Source: Geomonas sp. Red32
Lineage (GTDB): Bacteria; Desulfobacterota; Desulfuromonadia; Geobacterales; Geobacteraceae
Direction: 5' to 3'
Assembly: GCF_023652955.1 (NCBI RefSeq)
Contig: NZ_JAKLOY010000001.1
Location: forward strand, 682,001 to 746,000
Length of the DNA stretch: 64,000 nucleotides
The notes beneath the pieces were generated by a model. That model saw nothing but the letters and a program-made list of their open reading frames with translations. It was not told where the DNA came from and did not search any database. The translations under genes were made by a program, and so were the position numbers. This document shows positions 26,742 to 34,568 of the stretch, one piece after another (within the stretch, counting starts at the first letter, position 1; every line of letters starts with the position of its first letter).

Positions 26742-27345
26742 GGCGTTTATAGACCTCTAGTATTCGTTTTAGGGCTGCTTCAGGTGATTTATCATTATTT
26801 ATGACTTCTATTCGGGTTCTTGTAACTTCGCGACCGACAAGGCAATCGTAAGCCTCAACCAATTTCCCCCAGTGCGCCATAGGGGACGGTTCGAGGGTGC
26901 TCCTTCGTTTCAAATAAAATACACACATGGGGTGGTGATCACCCCAATGCATTTCCTCAATTTCTACCATTTTTCGGAGAGACTCGGGATTTGCCCCGAA
27001 CACACTACCATAAATTGCCGTTGACCACCAGAACCTATCCAGCACAATTGTTTGGCCCGAGCGCAAAGCAGGCAATATATCGGACTCTATTGCATCGATG
27101 TGAGAGGCTACGTGCAACAATTGCAAGCTAGTAGGATTAATCGTAGTTATGCCGGCATCCCCCATTTGATGGTGGATATCATAGACATGCTTTCCGAGGG
27201 TGCCAGAGCAATCGCCGGGAAAAGAGTAATAACTGCACGCCACACCAATGGATTTAAGATAAGAAGAGAACATTTTCGAAATGCTCGTTTTCCCTACACC
27301 ATCAGGTCCTTCAAAAACAAAAAGATTCGTGCCCATATTTTCCAT
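26719..27345 (-). CDS. Thymidylate-kinase-like P-loop nucleotide kinase
   Basis: A 208-residue P-loop kinase of the dTMP kinase group. Walker A is GPDGVGKT (residues 13-20) and the DR motif is VLDRFWWSTAIYG. The substrate-lid region differs from housekeeping Tmk (no DRHxxSSxAYQ), so it is probably specialised. It could phosphorylate a modified dUMP, or the hydroxymethyl group of 5-hmdU together with the overlapping helical-domain protein. The start is 2 bp from the stop of the Dcd-like gene, and the 3' end overlaps the next gene by 23 bp. It is unlikely to be the only Tmk of the organism. Confidence 0.82.
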   Translation of the reverse strand: MENMGTNLFVFEGPDGVGKTSISKMFSSYLKSIGVACSYYSFPGDCSGTLGKHVYDIHHQMGDAGITTINPTSLQLLHVASHIDAIESDILPALRSGQTIVLDRFWWSTAIYGSVFGANPESLRKMVEIEEMHWGDHHPMCVFYLKRRSTLEPSPMAHWGKLVEAYDCLVGREVTRTRIEVINNDKSPEAALKRILEVYKRLAKESHD

Positions 27346-27347
27346 AC

Positions 27348-28067
27348 TTACTTTTGAGTATGTGAAGCGGTTGACTGCTCTTTATCTTGGTATGTTTTGC
27401 TGTTAAAAAAGTATTCTTTTGCCCAAATACCAACGAATAGCATGAAGGTGGCAACCGCGATACTAGTCCAGATTGTTAATCTGTGACTTAGGCTATCATG
27501 GTTTTTATTGATCAGTTGCTTAAGGTCATCAATTTCTTGTTTAAGAGCATTGGGAGAAGCAATCCTTCCACGTAGGTTATTCACGTCATTTGCTGTTATG
27601 TGCCGCTGATCCTTATGATCACCATCGTACTCGTCTGAATTGCCGTCATCAGTATCTGCAAACCATATAGGAAAGGCGGCCTGCCCACGTTCTAACACAA
27701 CCGGATTAGGGCCAGCATTGTATACGGCGAATTTAAGCCGTCCACTGAATCCAGGATCAACATGAAATCCGGAGACGTTAATCAAGCCTCGAAATTTAAT
27801 GCTGGCTCTTATAGATATAAAAGCTATGGCATTCTTAGGTACAGTTACAGTTTCTTCAGTTAAAATAATAGCAAATTGCCCTGGCTCTATACTAACTTGA
27901 TCATACAGCCCCTTCATTTCGTTCTTTATATCGTTTACAGTAATGAACGATTCTGGTCCAACACTTAAAAGATATTGGCCGTGCTTGATCTTTGCATTCT
28001 CAAATGGAAGCACAAGATAATCAGTAATTTGTCGTTGTCTAATTGTATCGCTGCCCCAAAAAGCCAT
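27348..28067 (-). CDS. Membrane-anchored dUTPase/dCTP-deaminase-fold protein
   Basis: A 239-residue protein. Residues 1-140 show the dUTPase/Dcd beta fold: ISIRASIKFRGL, then FHVDPGFSGRLKFAVYNAG, then RGQ. Asp104 fits the catalytic Asp of dUTPases, but the glutamate essential for dCTP deamination (as in LEFYNSG of E. coli Dcd) is Ala114 here. Deaminase activity is therefore not expected. Residues 160-195 look coiled-coil, and 197-217 form one transmembrane helix, a rare addition to this fold. A strong AAGGGGGG precedes the ATG. Possible roles are a dUTPase, or a membrane-tethered sensor of a deoxyuridine nucleotide. Both are inference. Confidence 0.8.
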   Translation of the reverse strand: MAFWGSDTIRQRQITDYLVLPFENAKIKHGQYLLSVGPESFITVNDIKNEMKGLYDQVSIEPGQFAIILTEETVTVPKNAIAFISIRASIKFRGLINVSGFHVDPGFSGRLKFAVYNAGPNPVVLERGQAAFPIWFADTDDGNSDEYDGDHKDQRHITANDVNNLRGRIASPNALKQEIDDLKQLINKNHDSLSHRLTIWTSIAVATFMLFVGIWAKEYFFNSKTYQDKEQSTASHTQK

Positions 28068-28094
28068 TTACCCCCCTTACACCCATGTAGTTAC

Positions 28095-28742
28095 CTAAAT
28101 CACTTTTCCTGTTGCCTGATCGGCCCTTTTATGCGCAGTAGTAAAGTTAAATGGCAGATCTAAAATAAAATTTTTGAGATTTTTATACTTATTTTCCATA
28201 TCAATTATAAATCTGTTTACATTTTCTGAGCCTAGCAACCTTTCATCATGGTCAATTCTATTTTTATAACATACCACGTCTAGATCAACAACTGGTGCAC
28301 TTTTGCCAAAGTAATAAAAATGCTCCGAAATTAAAACATTTAATGACGAGGTATCCTTTATAACATTTATCACATTTGGAGAACCATCAACTAAGCTATG
28401 ATGTGAGTCCTCCTGTATCCAATTTGGAGATCCAGCTTCCTGATGATATATGTTGTCACCAACCATCATTACTTTACTTCCGTTTCTCACGGGCTTTTTA
28501 AGCTCGAAACGAGAATCTGTCCAGTAATCGTTAAACGTTATAACTTCACATACCTTCATGAGGTAAATACACCTACCTGTCGCCTTTAATCGCCCCCCAC
28601 CAACTCCCATTATCCAATCACCGGCCTTTGCACTCCGTCTTATTCTCGGCTTACAAGTTGCCAGCGTGCAATACCCATGAAAGGGATTTGGAGCAAATCC
28701 AAAGTCCCTATCAACCACGTAAATATAAAGTTTATTGTCCAT
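28095..28742 (-). CDS. Nmad2-like nucleotide-modification-associated protein
   Basis: A 215-residue soluble protein. Residues 5-130 match by memory the Nmad2 family (nucleotide modification associated domain 2). The signature is DRDFGFAPNPFHGYCTLATC followed by KPRIRRSAKAGDWIMGVGG. The family is known from neighbourhoods of DNA-base hypermodification genes and its chemistry is not established. The C-terminal 80 residues are AT-rich and not recognised. It starts 2 bp after the TIR gene stop and precedes the Dcd-like gene by 27 bp, so it sits exactly between the immune and nucleotide parts of the operon. Confidence 0.72.
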   Translation of the reverse strand: MDNKLYIYVVDRDFGFAPNPFHGYCTLATCKPRIRRSAKAGDWIMGVGGGRLKATGRCIYLMKVCEVITFNDYWTDSRFELKKPVRNGSKVMMVGDNIYHQEAGSPNWIQEDSHHSLVDGSPNVINVIKDTSSLNVLISEHFYYFGKSAPVVDLDVVCYKNRIDHDERLLGSENVNRFIIDMENKYKNLKNFILDLPFNFTTAHKRADQATGKVI

Positions 28743-28744
28743 AT

Positions 28745-29236
28745 TTAACAGTCGATGTAGGCACCAGCCTTCTTTTCGGTAAGGGAGCCGTCAGGGTTTT
28801 GAAATGTTGGAGGCGCTGCACCGTTGATAGCATCTATAATGGCCGTTGAATTCCAGCCAACTATTGATGTTGCTGAATCATCGAGGGCGTCAGGCAACTT
28901 AACTTTTTCTTTGAGCCCGTTCTCGTAGACACCAATTATCTTTTTTCCCCTTTTCAGTGCTTCTTCGATCTCCCAGTTGACCCATTTCCTTTTGTGGGTT
29001 TCCTTTCCAACAAGCACAATTACCGCACCGGCCCAAGATATTTTCATTCTCAGCAATCGTCTAATCACAGAATCCTTAATCAACCCTTTATTTAACTTCG
29101 CTTGATTTGCAGGTTTAGCGCGTATTGAGCTATTTCTGATTAAGCAACCATTTTTACCAAGGAGTTCAGTTAACTTGTCCACGTGGTTATCATCTTTATG
29201 ATGATGGCTGATAAAGACATTGTTAATTTGGCCCAT
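28745..29236 (-). CDS. ThsB-like TIR-domain protein
   Basis: A 163-residue single-domain protein of the MTH538/DUF1863 TIR-like family, to which Thoeris ThsB belongs. Visible are NVFISHHHKDD at the N-terminus, GAVIVLVGKETHKRKWVNWEIEEAL with the presumed catalytic glutamate in NWEIE, and KIIGVYENG. Family members use NAD+ to make cyclic ADP-ribose-type signals on phage infection. The ATG at 29236 has GGAGGGG five bases upstream and is preferred over 29248. It overlaps the stop of the TIR-SLOG gene by 14 bp, as expected for a signal-maker/receiver pair. Confidence 0.87.
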   Translation of the reverse strand: MGQINNVFISHHHKDDNHVDKLTELLGKNGCLIRNSSIRAKPANQAKLNKGLIKDSVIRRLLRMKISWAGAVIVLVGKETHKRKWVNWEIEEALKRGKKIIGVYENGLKEKVKLPDALDDSATSIVGWNSTAIIDAINGAAPPTFQNPDGSLTEKKAGAYIDC

Positions 29237-31265
29237 TAGCCCCTCCATTTGCTAAGTTGGTGAGACCTTGCATAATCAAATGAATGCATTCATCCACAAA
29301 AGGTGATTTCATTAACCTAAAGTACTCAGCTTCATCAATGCCTGCATTGTTACATAAAGATGAAACATCGATTCCTCGTAGTATAGATTTTATTTGCTGA
29401 TAGTCGGCGTGATTATTATTTTCTGCTGCGATTATCTGGAGAAGTTCATATTCTGCATTGTGCTGAACATGCCAGGCTTCAGTCAGCGGCTCAGGATATG
29501 CCTCCCGTTGCAACACCTTACATACTTCACCAACCACGCCTCCAAAGGCTCCCAACAGGTATATTGGCTTTTTTTTCTCTAGAGCAATGAGGATCTCTTC
29601 CAGAACACCAGCCATCTTGCCGTTATACCCAGAGAGTTTCCCGCCTGCACAGACGCACGCGTGACAAGATTCTATTGACTTGATACGCATCTCAGTCAGG
29701 CAACGCGACCAGATGTATTTGTTTTGTGGCGTGTTTGGTTCCAGGGGAATGTTTTTGTCGATATTTCCTTCTACATCGTCAGGGACATCATGTTCCACAG
29801 TTTCCATCACCTGTCTATATTTTGAGCGCCATGCAATTACCAGTTCGTCCGTTTTGTAGAGCGGCCAAGCCAAGTGGTTCTCAACATGAATTTCATCTGT
29901 ATTCAGGCGATTCTTTAGAACAATTGCCTCATCCAGAATGAATTCCGTAAACCCATCATTACGGAGATCGCCGCCGTAGATGATCGTAGCGGATCTGCCT
30001 AGGAGATGACGCGCGATATCCTGCGCAAGCCGAATTAGTTGCGTCGGATCAATATGGAGACATTTAAAACCGTCGGCTGCAACTTCCGAAATGTAAATTC
30101 CGACCCTCATTCCATATAAAGCGCTTCCTTCTGAGCTGCTCCAAAGAGGTGTGAAAGTTTCTACTTCAAGCTGACGATGCCATTCTGCCTCTTCGAAATA
30201 TATCGGCGGCTCCGGGTAGCATAGGCTCTTTGTTTCGCCTGCTCGCTTCATGGCCAAGAGTTGACGAATTTCCGGAGGTCGTGAACTCAGTTCACAGTGA
30301 GGGTCAATCCAGCCATTGTTTTTATAGAACTGTAATGACGCCATCGCATGGCAATGCCGAATGGTCTCCAGAAGGGCGGCAGTGAGTATCTTCAGGATCG
30401 CTGATTCGCTGAGTGGTGACTTCGGTAATACGCGTACACATGGTACGTTTGAGCTGGCGGGGAAGATCCTATCTTCGTAGTCCTCCAGGCAGTTCACAAC
30501 GATCATGGGTCGCTGCTGCTCTTTAGCGCATAGTATCTCGCGCTGGCACCAATAGCGAGAGGAGTACTCATCGCTACAAATTGCCACCATCGTTGATTCC
30601 TTTATATGGGTTATGATTTCCTCGTTAAACTTGAACCCTGGGGAAATTGTCGTGGCATCAAAGAAGTGCGACATGTTTGTATTTTCAATGAACGCTTTGA
30701 TTGTTTCTGCATGTATTCGGCCGGTGTCACCAGATTTCGAGTGACTTAGAAACACCTTAACGGATGAGGTATTACCGGGATTGTCGCCCCCAATGGTAAC
30801 AAACCCATGGCGGTATATTTCGTGCGCCATCGCAAGGACCGATTGTTGCGCCATTGATGTCGCGGGCCATTGGTAGACACGGATAAAGTTTAGGTCTTTA
30901 AGACTGCCGTCTGTACAATGTCCTAAGCCATCCGGGGATAATGCTATTGGGACTATGCGAGTGCCTGCTGAAAGCGGTATTGAGCCGATGTAATCGTCCC
31001 AGTTCTTTCTGCCACTTGTATTGACACTTGTGAACACAAATATCACATTTCGCTCGGCATAATCCCCAGGATGTTCATTCGGCGTTATAGTTGGAATGTC
31101 GGAGCTATAAAAAAACAGAGGGATATTAAGATTGCGAGAAAAGGGCTTACTAAGGTCCCTTGACAGCGCGTTTAACGCTAACGCAAGGATCGGTCTGACA
31201 AGTTCGTTGTCCGACGGGTGCCAGATGAAATTCACCGATATTGGTGGTTGGTGTAGAAGTGCCAT
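29223..31265 (-). CDS. TIR-TIR-SLOG effector/sensor protein
   Basis: A 680-residue protein counted from the ATG at 31265, which has a GAGG site; an upstream TTG is less likely. Residues 8-140 form a TIR-like Rossmann domain (VNFIWHPSDNELVRPIL) of the type fused to effector TIRs. Residues 169-285 form a TIR domain with VKVFLSHSKSGDTGR and WCQREI, whose Glu243 is the expected NADase residue. Residues 385-590 form a SLOG-like domain, with IIYGGDLRNDGFT and CAGGKLSGYNGKMAGVLEEI then YLLGAFGG, the nucleotide-ligand pocket family used by ThsA. The likely reading is that the SLOG domain binds a nucleotide signal and the TIR depletes NAD+. It is the first gene of the seven-gene operon. Confidence 0.85.
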   Translation of the reverse strand: MALLHQPPISVNFIWHPSDNELVRPILALALNALSRDLSKPFSRNLNIPLFFYSSDIPTITPNEHPGDYAERNVIFVFTSVNTSGRKNWDDYIGSIPLSAGTRIVPIALSPDGLGHCTDGSLKDLNFIRVYQWPATSMAQQSVLAMAHEIYRHGFVTIGGDNPGNTSSVKVFLSHSKSGDTGRIHAETIKAFIENTNMSHFFDATTISPGFKFNEEIITHIKESTMVAICSDEYSSRYWCQREILCAKEQQRPMIVVNCLEDYEDRIFPASSNVPCVRVLPKSPLSESAILKILTAALLETIRHCHAMASLQFYKNNGWIDPHCELSSRPPEIRQLLAMKRAGETKSLCYPEPPIYFEEAEWHRQLEVETFTPLWSSSEGSALYGMRVGIYISEVAADGFKCLHIDPTQLIRLAQDIARHLLGRSATIIYGGDLRNDGFTEFILDEAIVLKNRLNTDEIHVENHLAWPLYKTDELVIAWRSKYRQVMETVEHDVPDDVEGNIDKNIPLEPNTPQNKYIWSRCLTEMRIKSIESCHACVCAGGKLSGYNGKMAGVLEEILIALEKKKPIYLLGAFGGVVGEVCKVLQREAYPEPLTEAWHVQHNAEYELLQIIAAENNNHADYQQIKSILRGIDVSSLCNNAGIDEAEYFRLMKSPFVDECIHLIMQGLTNLANGGANGPN

Positions 31266-31455
31266 GATGACCTCATGCAATTTGCACCCTCGCAGGACCT
31301 CAGATATTTTTCACTTTTCCAGCAGGCTCTGGGGGAGCTTGGGGGTCGCGCCTGTATTATTTACATTTTCACCGAGGGCGGGAACGGCCGAGGGGAAAGG
31401 CCTGAGAACCGCCCTGGCGTCACGCTGATGCATCACTCCTACCCACTATCCTCTG

Positions 31456-32562
31456 CTAGGACGCCGTCGTCTCAGGGTGTACCCACTCGTATCTCACCTT
31501 CAACTTGTTCAGCGAGGAACTCCAGGGAAGAAGTCCCTCTTTCTGCATACGGCCCACTACGATTCCCGCGGCGATACCTTGGTGGGCGGCATACGAGGAG
31601 ACCGCTGCCTCGGTCTTCTCCAGCGTCTTCAGTTGCCGGGCATCTTGGGGGGGAATGAGCCAGTCCCGCGCGAATTGGTTTGCCTCTTCTTCGTGCTCGT
31701 TGGAAAGGCTACCTTCCATCTCAATGAATCGCAGCCGTTTTCCATGGCGAATGAGGTGGCCCGCCTCGTGAAAGAATGAGAACCAGAAGTGGTCGTTGGT
31801 TTTGTGGCGAAGGCTCAACATCAGCAGGGCCTTTTCCGGGGAAATCCAGAGGACCGCGCCGCTTGCTGGGCAGCCTTTCGGGGCAGGCTCTATAACCACA
31901 GCGACACCGCTTCTGGCACACGTCTCAATGAGTTTCGGGACAAAGACTTCCGGCGCGGGCTCACGGGTAAGGGTGCGCAAGGAGGCCAGCGCTTCTTTGA
32001 AGGTCCCGCGGTCATACGCCTCGGTCTTCATGGTCGCAGCGCTTCGTTCTCCTTGACGGAGCCAGGCCGCCACCGATCCGGCCAGGTTCTCAAATTTATC
32101 GGAGGTGCGGAATGCCGCACAGGGCTCGCCATACTCTTTCTCCCACAAGGCTACTGTGGCAACTCCGAAGAATCTGAGGCACTCGGCCACTTGTTCTCCC
32201 TTGTCCTGAAAGGCACGTACCCAGCCGAAACTTATCATCTCCTTCAACGGCAGCTGCTTCAGCCAGCCGGCTTCTGTCCGAAGAGCCTCTCTCTCGGCAA
32301 TCCGAACGAGCCCCTCCCGGTACTGTGCCTCGCGCGTAAGCCAGAAGTGGGCGGTGCTGCCGATGACCCGCTCAAGCTTCAAGGCGGTGTCGTCAGTAAT
32401 CGGCGCCTTACCGTTGATTATGAGGTTGATGTGCTTGGTGCTGTATCCTGTCCGCTTGGCTAGTTCGGTCTGTTTCCATCCGTGCTCTTCAAGCAGATCA
32501 AGTATTGTGTCCCCCGGAGGCGAAACCCAGTCGGGGTTGAATGTCGATATAGCTCTAGCCAT
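31456..32562 (-). CDS. HigA-type XRE regulator fused to ImmA/IrrE metallopeptidase
   Basis: A 368-residue protein. Residues 1-90 carry an XRE helix-turn-helix of the HigA type (SPPGDTILDLLEEHGWKQTELAKRTGYSTKHIN). Residues 195-335 carry an ImmA/IrrE zinc peptidase with HEAGH and a downstream EEEANQFA glutamate. Such fusions act as antitoxins or as protease-controlled repressors. No HigB/RelE toxin is visible in the 185 bp upstream, so it is an orphan. It lies 190 bp upstream of the TIR/nucleotide operon on the same strand and could regulate it; that is inference. Its GC is higher than that of the island. Confidence 0.85.
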   Translation of the reverse strand: MARAISTFNPDWVSPPGDTILDLLEEHGWKQTELAKRTGYSTKHINLIINGKAPITDDTALKLERVIGSTAHFWLTREAQYREGLVRIAEREALRTEAGWLKQLPLKEMISFGWVRAFQDKGEQVAECLRFFGVATVALWEKEYGEPCAAFRTSDKFENLAGSVAAWLRQGERSAATMKTEAYDRGTFKEALASLRTLTREPAPEVFVPKLIETCARSGVAVVIEPAPKGCPASGAVLWISPEKALLMLSLRHKTNDHFWFSFFHEAGHLIRHGKRLRFIEMEGSLSNEHEEEANQFARDWLIPPQDARQLKTLEKTEAAVSSYAAHQGIAAGIVVGRMQKEGLLPWSSSLNKLKVRYEWVHPETTAS

Positions 32563-32747
32563 AGTTATTCAGCTGCTCGTATAGGGTTTGCAAATCGGAG
32601 GAGTGGGACTCAATTCCCACCCAGGGCCTATATAATACAATTTACCAAAAAGGTATATGCATTTACCGGTCGATGACTAGGCGTGAAGGAACGGCCACGA
32701 CTGAAAGTGCCTTCCGGGTCGTAGACCTCGGTGGTGGCGAATAGGGC

Positions 32748-33887
32748 TTACTGCTGATAGATCGTCACATAATAGTTGGCACCGCTCTCACTGATGGTGG
32801 CTACGGGGGTGAAACCACGTCCTGCTAGCGTGTAGCTGGGGGTCACTTGAATCGGCCGTGGCGTAGTATCGCCCTGGACTTTAGTGCCGACGAGGATGAT
32901 GCCCTCGGTGGTATTCCCTCCAACGGCTGTGATGAAATATCCTTCAATGGACAAATCCATGGCAGCTGTAGCCACGGTATCTGATGTCGCGATTACAACT
33001 TTCGAGTCATACACCGAGGTGTCCCCCCGCTTACCGTAAGAAATATAGTAAGCCTGCCCACCTCCCAAAGAAACTGCGGTTATGACCCGCCCGGCCAAGC
33101 CTTCGTTCGTTGCCACGGCCTGCAGGTCCCCCGGAAGAACCGCGCCACGAGCTGAAGGAGTATATGCGTCAGGCAAGGCCGTTTTAACCGATTCCATAGC
33201 ATAGCCGTTCTGCCCGGCAACAACACTCAACGAGGTTATCAGGACAGTCGCATCTGCCGAAAGGGTACTTATATCAGACGACAACTCGTCAAGACTTCCC
33301 GCCTGATACCGGGTGATTCGCCCGGGAGCCCCCACTGGCAAACCAAACGTGCTGTACATCCAACTTGCGTCATCCTTAGCGTCAATGATAAATGGCGTTC
33401 CAAACTCGTTTGAGTACCACGTTGCCAGTCTCGGCAGGATATTGGTAAAAACATCCCCAGTACATGGTACGGGAAAGGCGCCAATGTCCTTAAAGCGCAA
33501 ATCCCAGGCAGCAGCCCGTCGTGGGCTGGCCATAACGGAAAGCATAGCCGGAGTGCTAATAACCGAACCGTAATTGTTGGATACCGATACGGTCAGATTG
33601 GTTTGATCATCCGAAGCCACGGCAGCTGGCAGGGTGATGGACGAGCTAGTGGGGTCGGTAGGAATCCTCATCCCGTTCCAATACCACTGATATGTCAACG
33701 GACCGGTTCCCGTAGCGCTGACGCTGAAGGTTGCCGTTTGCCCAGTCCTAACCGATAAGCTGCGGGGTTGTGATGCGATGCTCGGAGAGACGGGTTGAGT
33801 GGCAGCGCCACCCCCGTCTGAACCACAGGCGGCCAGCATGGCCGATAGCAGAAGGAGTAACCCAGCAGTTATCGAGATCCTTTTCAT
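32748..33887 (-). CDS. Lipoprotein with Ig-like domain
   Basis: A 379-residue protein. The lipobox LAAC (Cys21) follows a hydrophobic signal, so it should be lipid-anchored in the periplasm or at the surface. Residues 35-118 form an immunoglobulin-like domain (SVRTGQTATFSVSATGTGPLTYQWYWNG), a form common in surface proteins of environmental bacteria. Residues 125-379 are a beta-rich domain that I do not recognise, with repeated short strands ending TISESGANYYVTIYQQ. GGAGAGATGAA precedes the ATG. No neighbour suggests a role. Carbohydrate or surface binding is a guess. Confidence 0.78.
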   Translation of the reverse strand: MKRISITAGLLLLLSAMLAACGSDGGGAATQPVSPSIASQPRSLSVRTGQTATFSVSATGTGPLTYQWYWNGMRIPTDPTSSSITLPAAVASDDQTNLTVSVSNNYGSVISTPAMLSVMASPRRAAAWDLRFKDIGAFPVPCTGDVFTNILPRLATWYSNEFGTPFIIDAKDDASWMYSTFGLPVGAPGRITRYQAGSLDELSSDISTLSADATVLITSLSVVAGQNGYAMESVKTALPDAYTPSARGAVLPGDLQAVATNEGLAGRVITAVSLGGGQAYYISYGKRGDTSVYDSKVVIATSDTVATAAMDLSIEGYFITAVGGNTTEGIILVGTKVQGDTTPRPIQVTPSYTLAGRGFTPVATISESGANYYVTIYQQ

Positions 33888-33962
33888 TTCATCTCTCCTT
33901 TAAAATGATAAAGCTACATGCACATGGATATCGAGGTGAAGGGTCTGGGGCGTTGTGGTACG

Positions 33963-34241
33963 TTATTTCTTCACGTAGCGCCGCTCGCCCGAGGCCGGGT
34001 CATACTGTACTTCCACGATTGCACCGGTTTCCGGGTCCTCGAACTTCTCCCCGGTTGGTTGCCAGTGGCGCTCCTGGCCGTGCAGTTCTCGCTGGTAGCG
34101 CCAGCGCTCGAAAAGGACGGCGATCACGATGATGCTTCCCCAGATGAGAAACGGGGGGTAGGCGCATTTCCCCAACAGGAACATCACCAAACCGGCGATG
34201 AGAACACCTGACCCGAATAGCAGCAGGGCGGTACGCAGCAC
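33963..34241 (-). CDS. Small membrane protein with YbjQ partner
   Basis: A 92-residue protein with two predicted membrane helices (about 3-22 and 29-45) and a charged C-terminal tail containing EDPETGAIVEVQYDPASGERRYV, probably cytoplasmic. The start is GTG, 3 bp after the stop of the YbjQ-family gene, so the two are coupled. Family and function are unknown. The tail resembles short beta-hairpin motifs that could contact the YbjQ pentamer, but that is speculative. Confidence 0.7.
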   Translation of the reverse strand: MLRTALLLFGSGVLIAGLVMFLLGKCAYPPFLIWGSIIVIAVLFERWRYQRELHGQERHWQPTGEKFEDPETGAIVEVQYDPASGERRYVKK

Positions 34242-34244
34242 GGA

Positions 34245-34568
34245 TCAGCCCTGCTTTTCCAAGACGACGGCGGTGCCGTAGGCGACGATCTCGCTCATGG
34301 TCTGGCCGATCTCGGACGAGTCGAAACGTATCATGACGACGGCGTTGGCGCCCATCAGGGTGGCGTTCTTTACCATGCGGTCGATGGCGTGGCGGCGGGT
34401 CTCTTCCAGGAGCTGGGTGTACTCGGTGATCTCACCACCGAAGATGGATCGCAGACCGGCCAGGATGTTTCCTGCCAAGCCACGGCTCCGCACGACTACG
34501 CCATAGACCTGCCCCTTTACTTCCAATACGCGGTACCCGGTGACGTTCTCGGTCGTTGTTACGATCAC
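34245..34568 (-). CDS. YbjQ/UPF0145 family protein
   Basis: A 107-residue protein of the YbjQ family, soluble and probably a pentamer. Family signatures are VTGYRVLEVKGQVYGVVVRSRG, RMVKNATLMGANAVVMIRFD and VAYGTAVVLE. It is often annotated as putative heavy-metal-binding, but this is not well established. The start is GTG with AAGGAG 6 bases upstream. It forms a two-gene unit with the small membrane protein that follows. Confidence 0.88.
   Translation of the reverse strand: MIVTTTENVTGYRVLEVKGQVYGVVVRSRGLAGNILAGLRSIFGGEITEYTQLLEETRRHAIDRMVKNATLMGANAVVMIRFDSSEIGQTMSEIVAYGTAVVLEKQG

Noticed and set aside
24583..32747. Integrase, transposase or att direct repeats bordering the accessory island
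   Set aside because: None recognised; the transfer inference rests only on base composition and gene content.
31281..32750. HigB/RelE toxin paired with the HigA-IrrE gene
   Set aside because: Neither the 185 bp upstream nor the 190 bp downstream contains a toxin-sized frame with RelE-like features.
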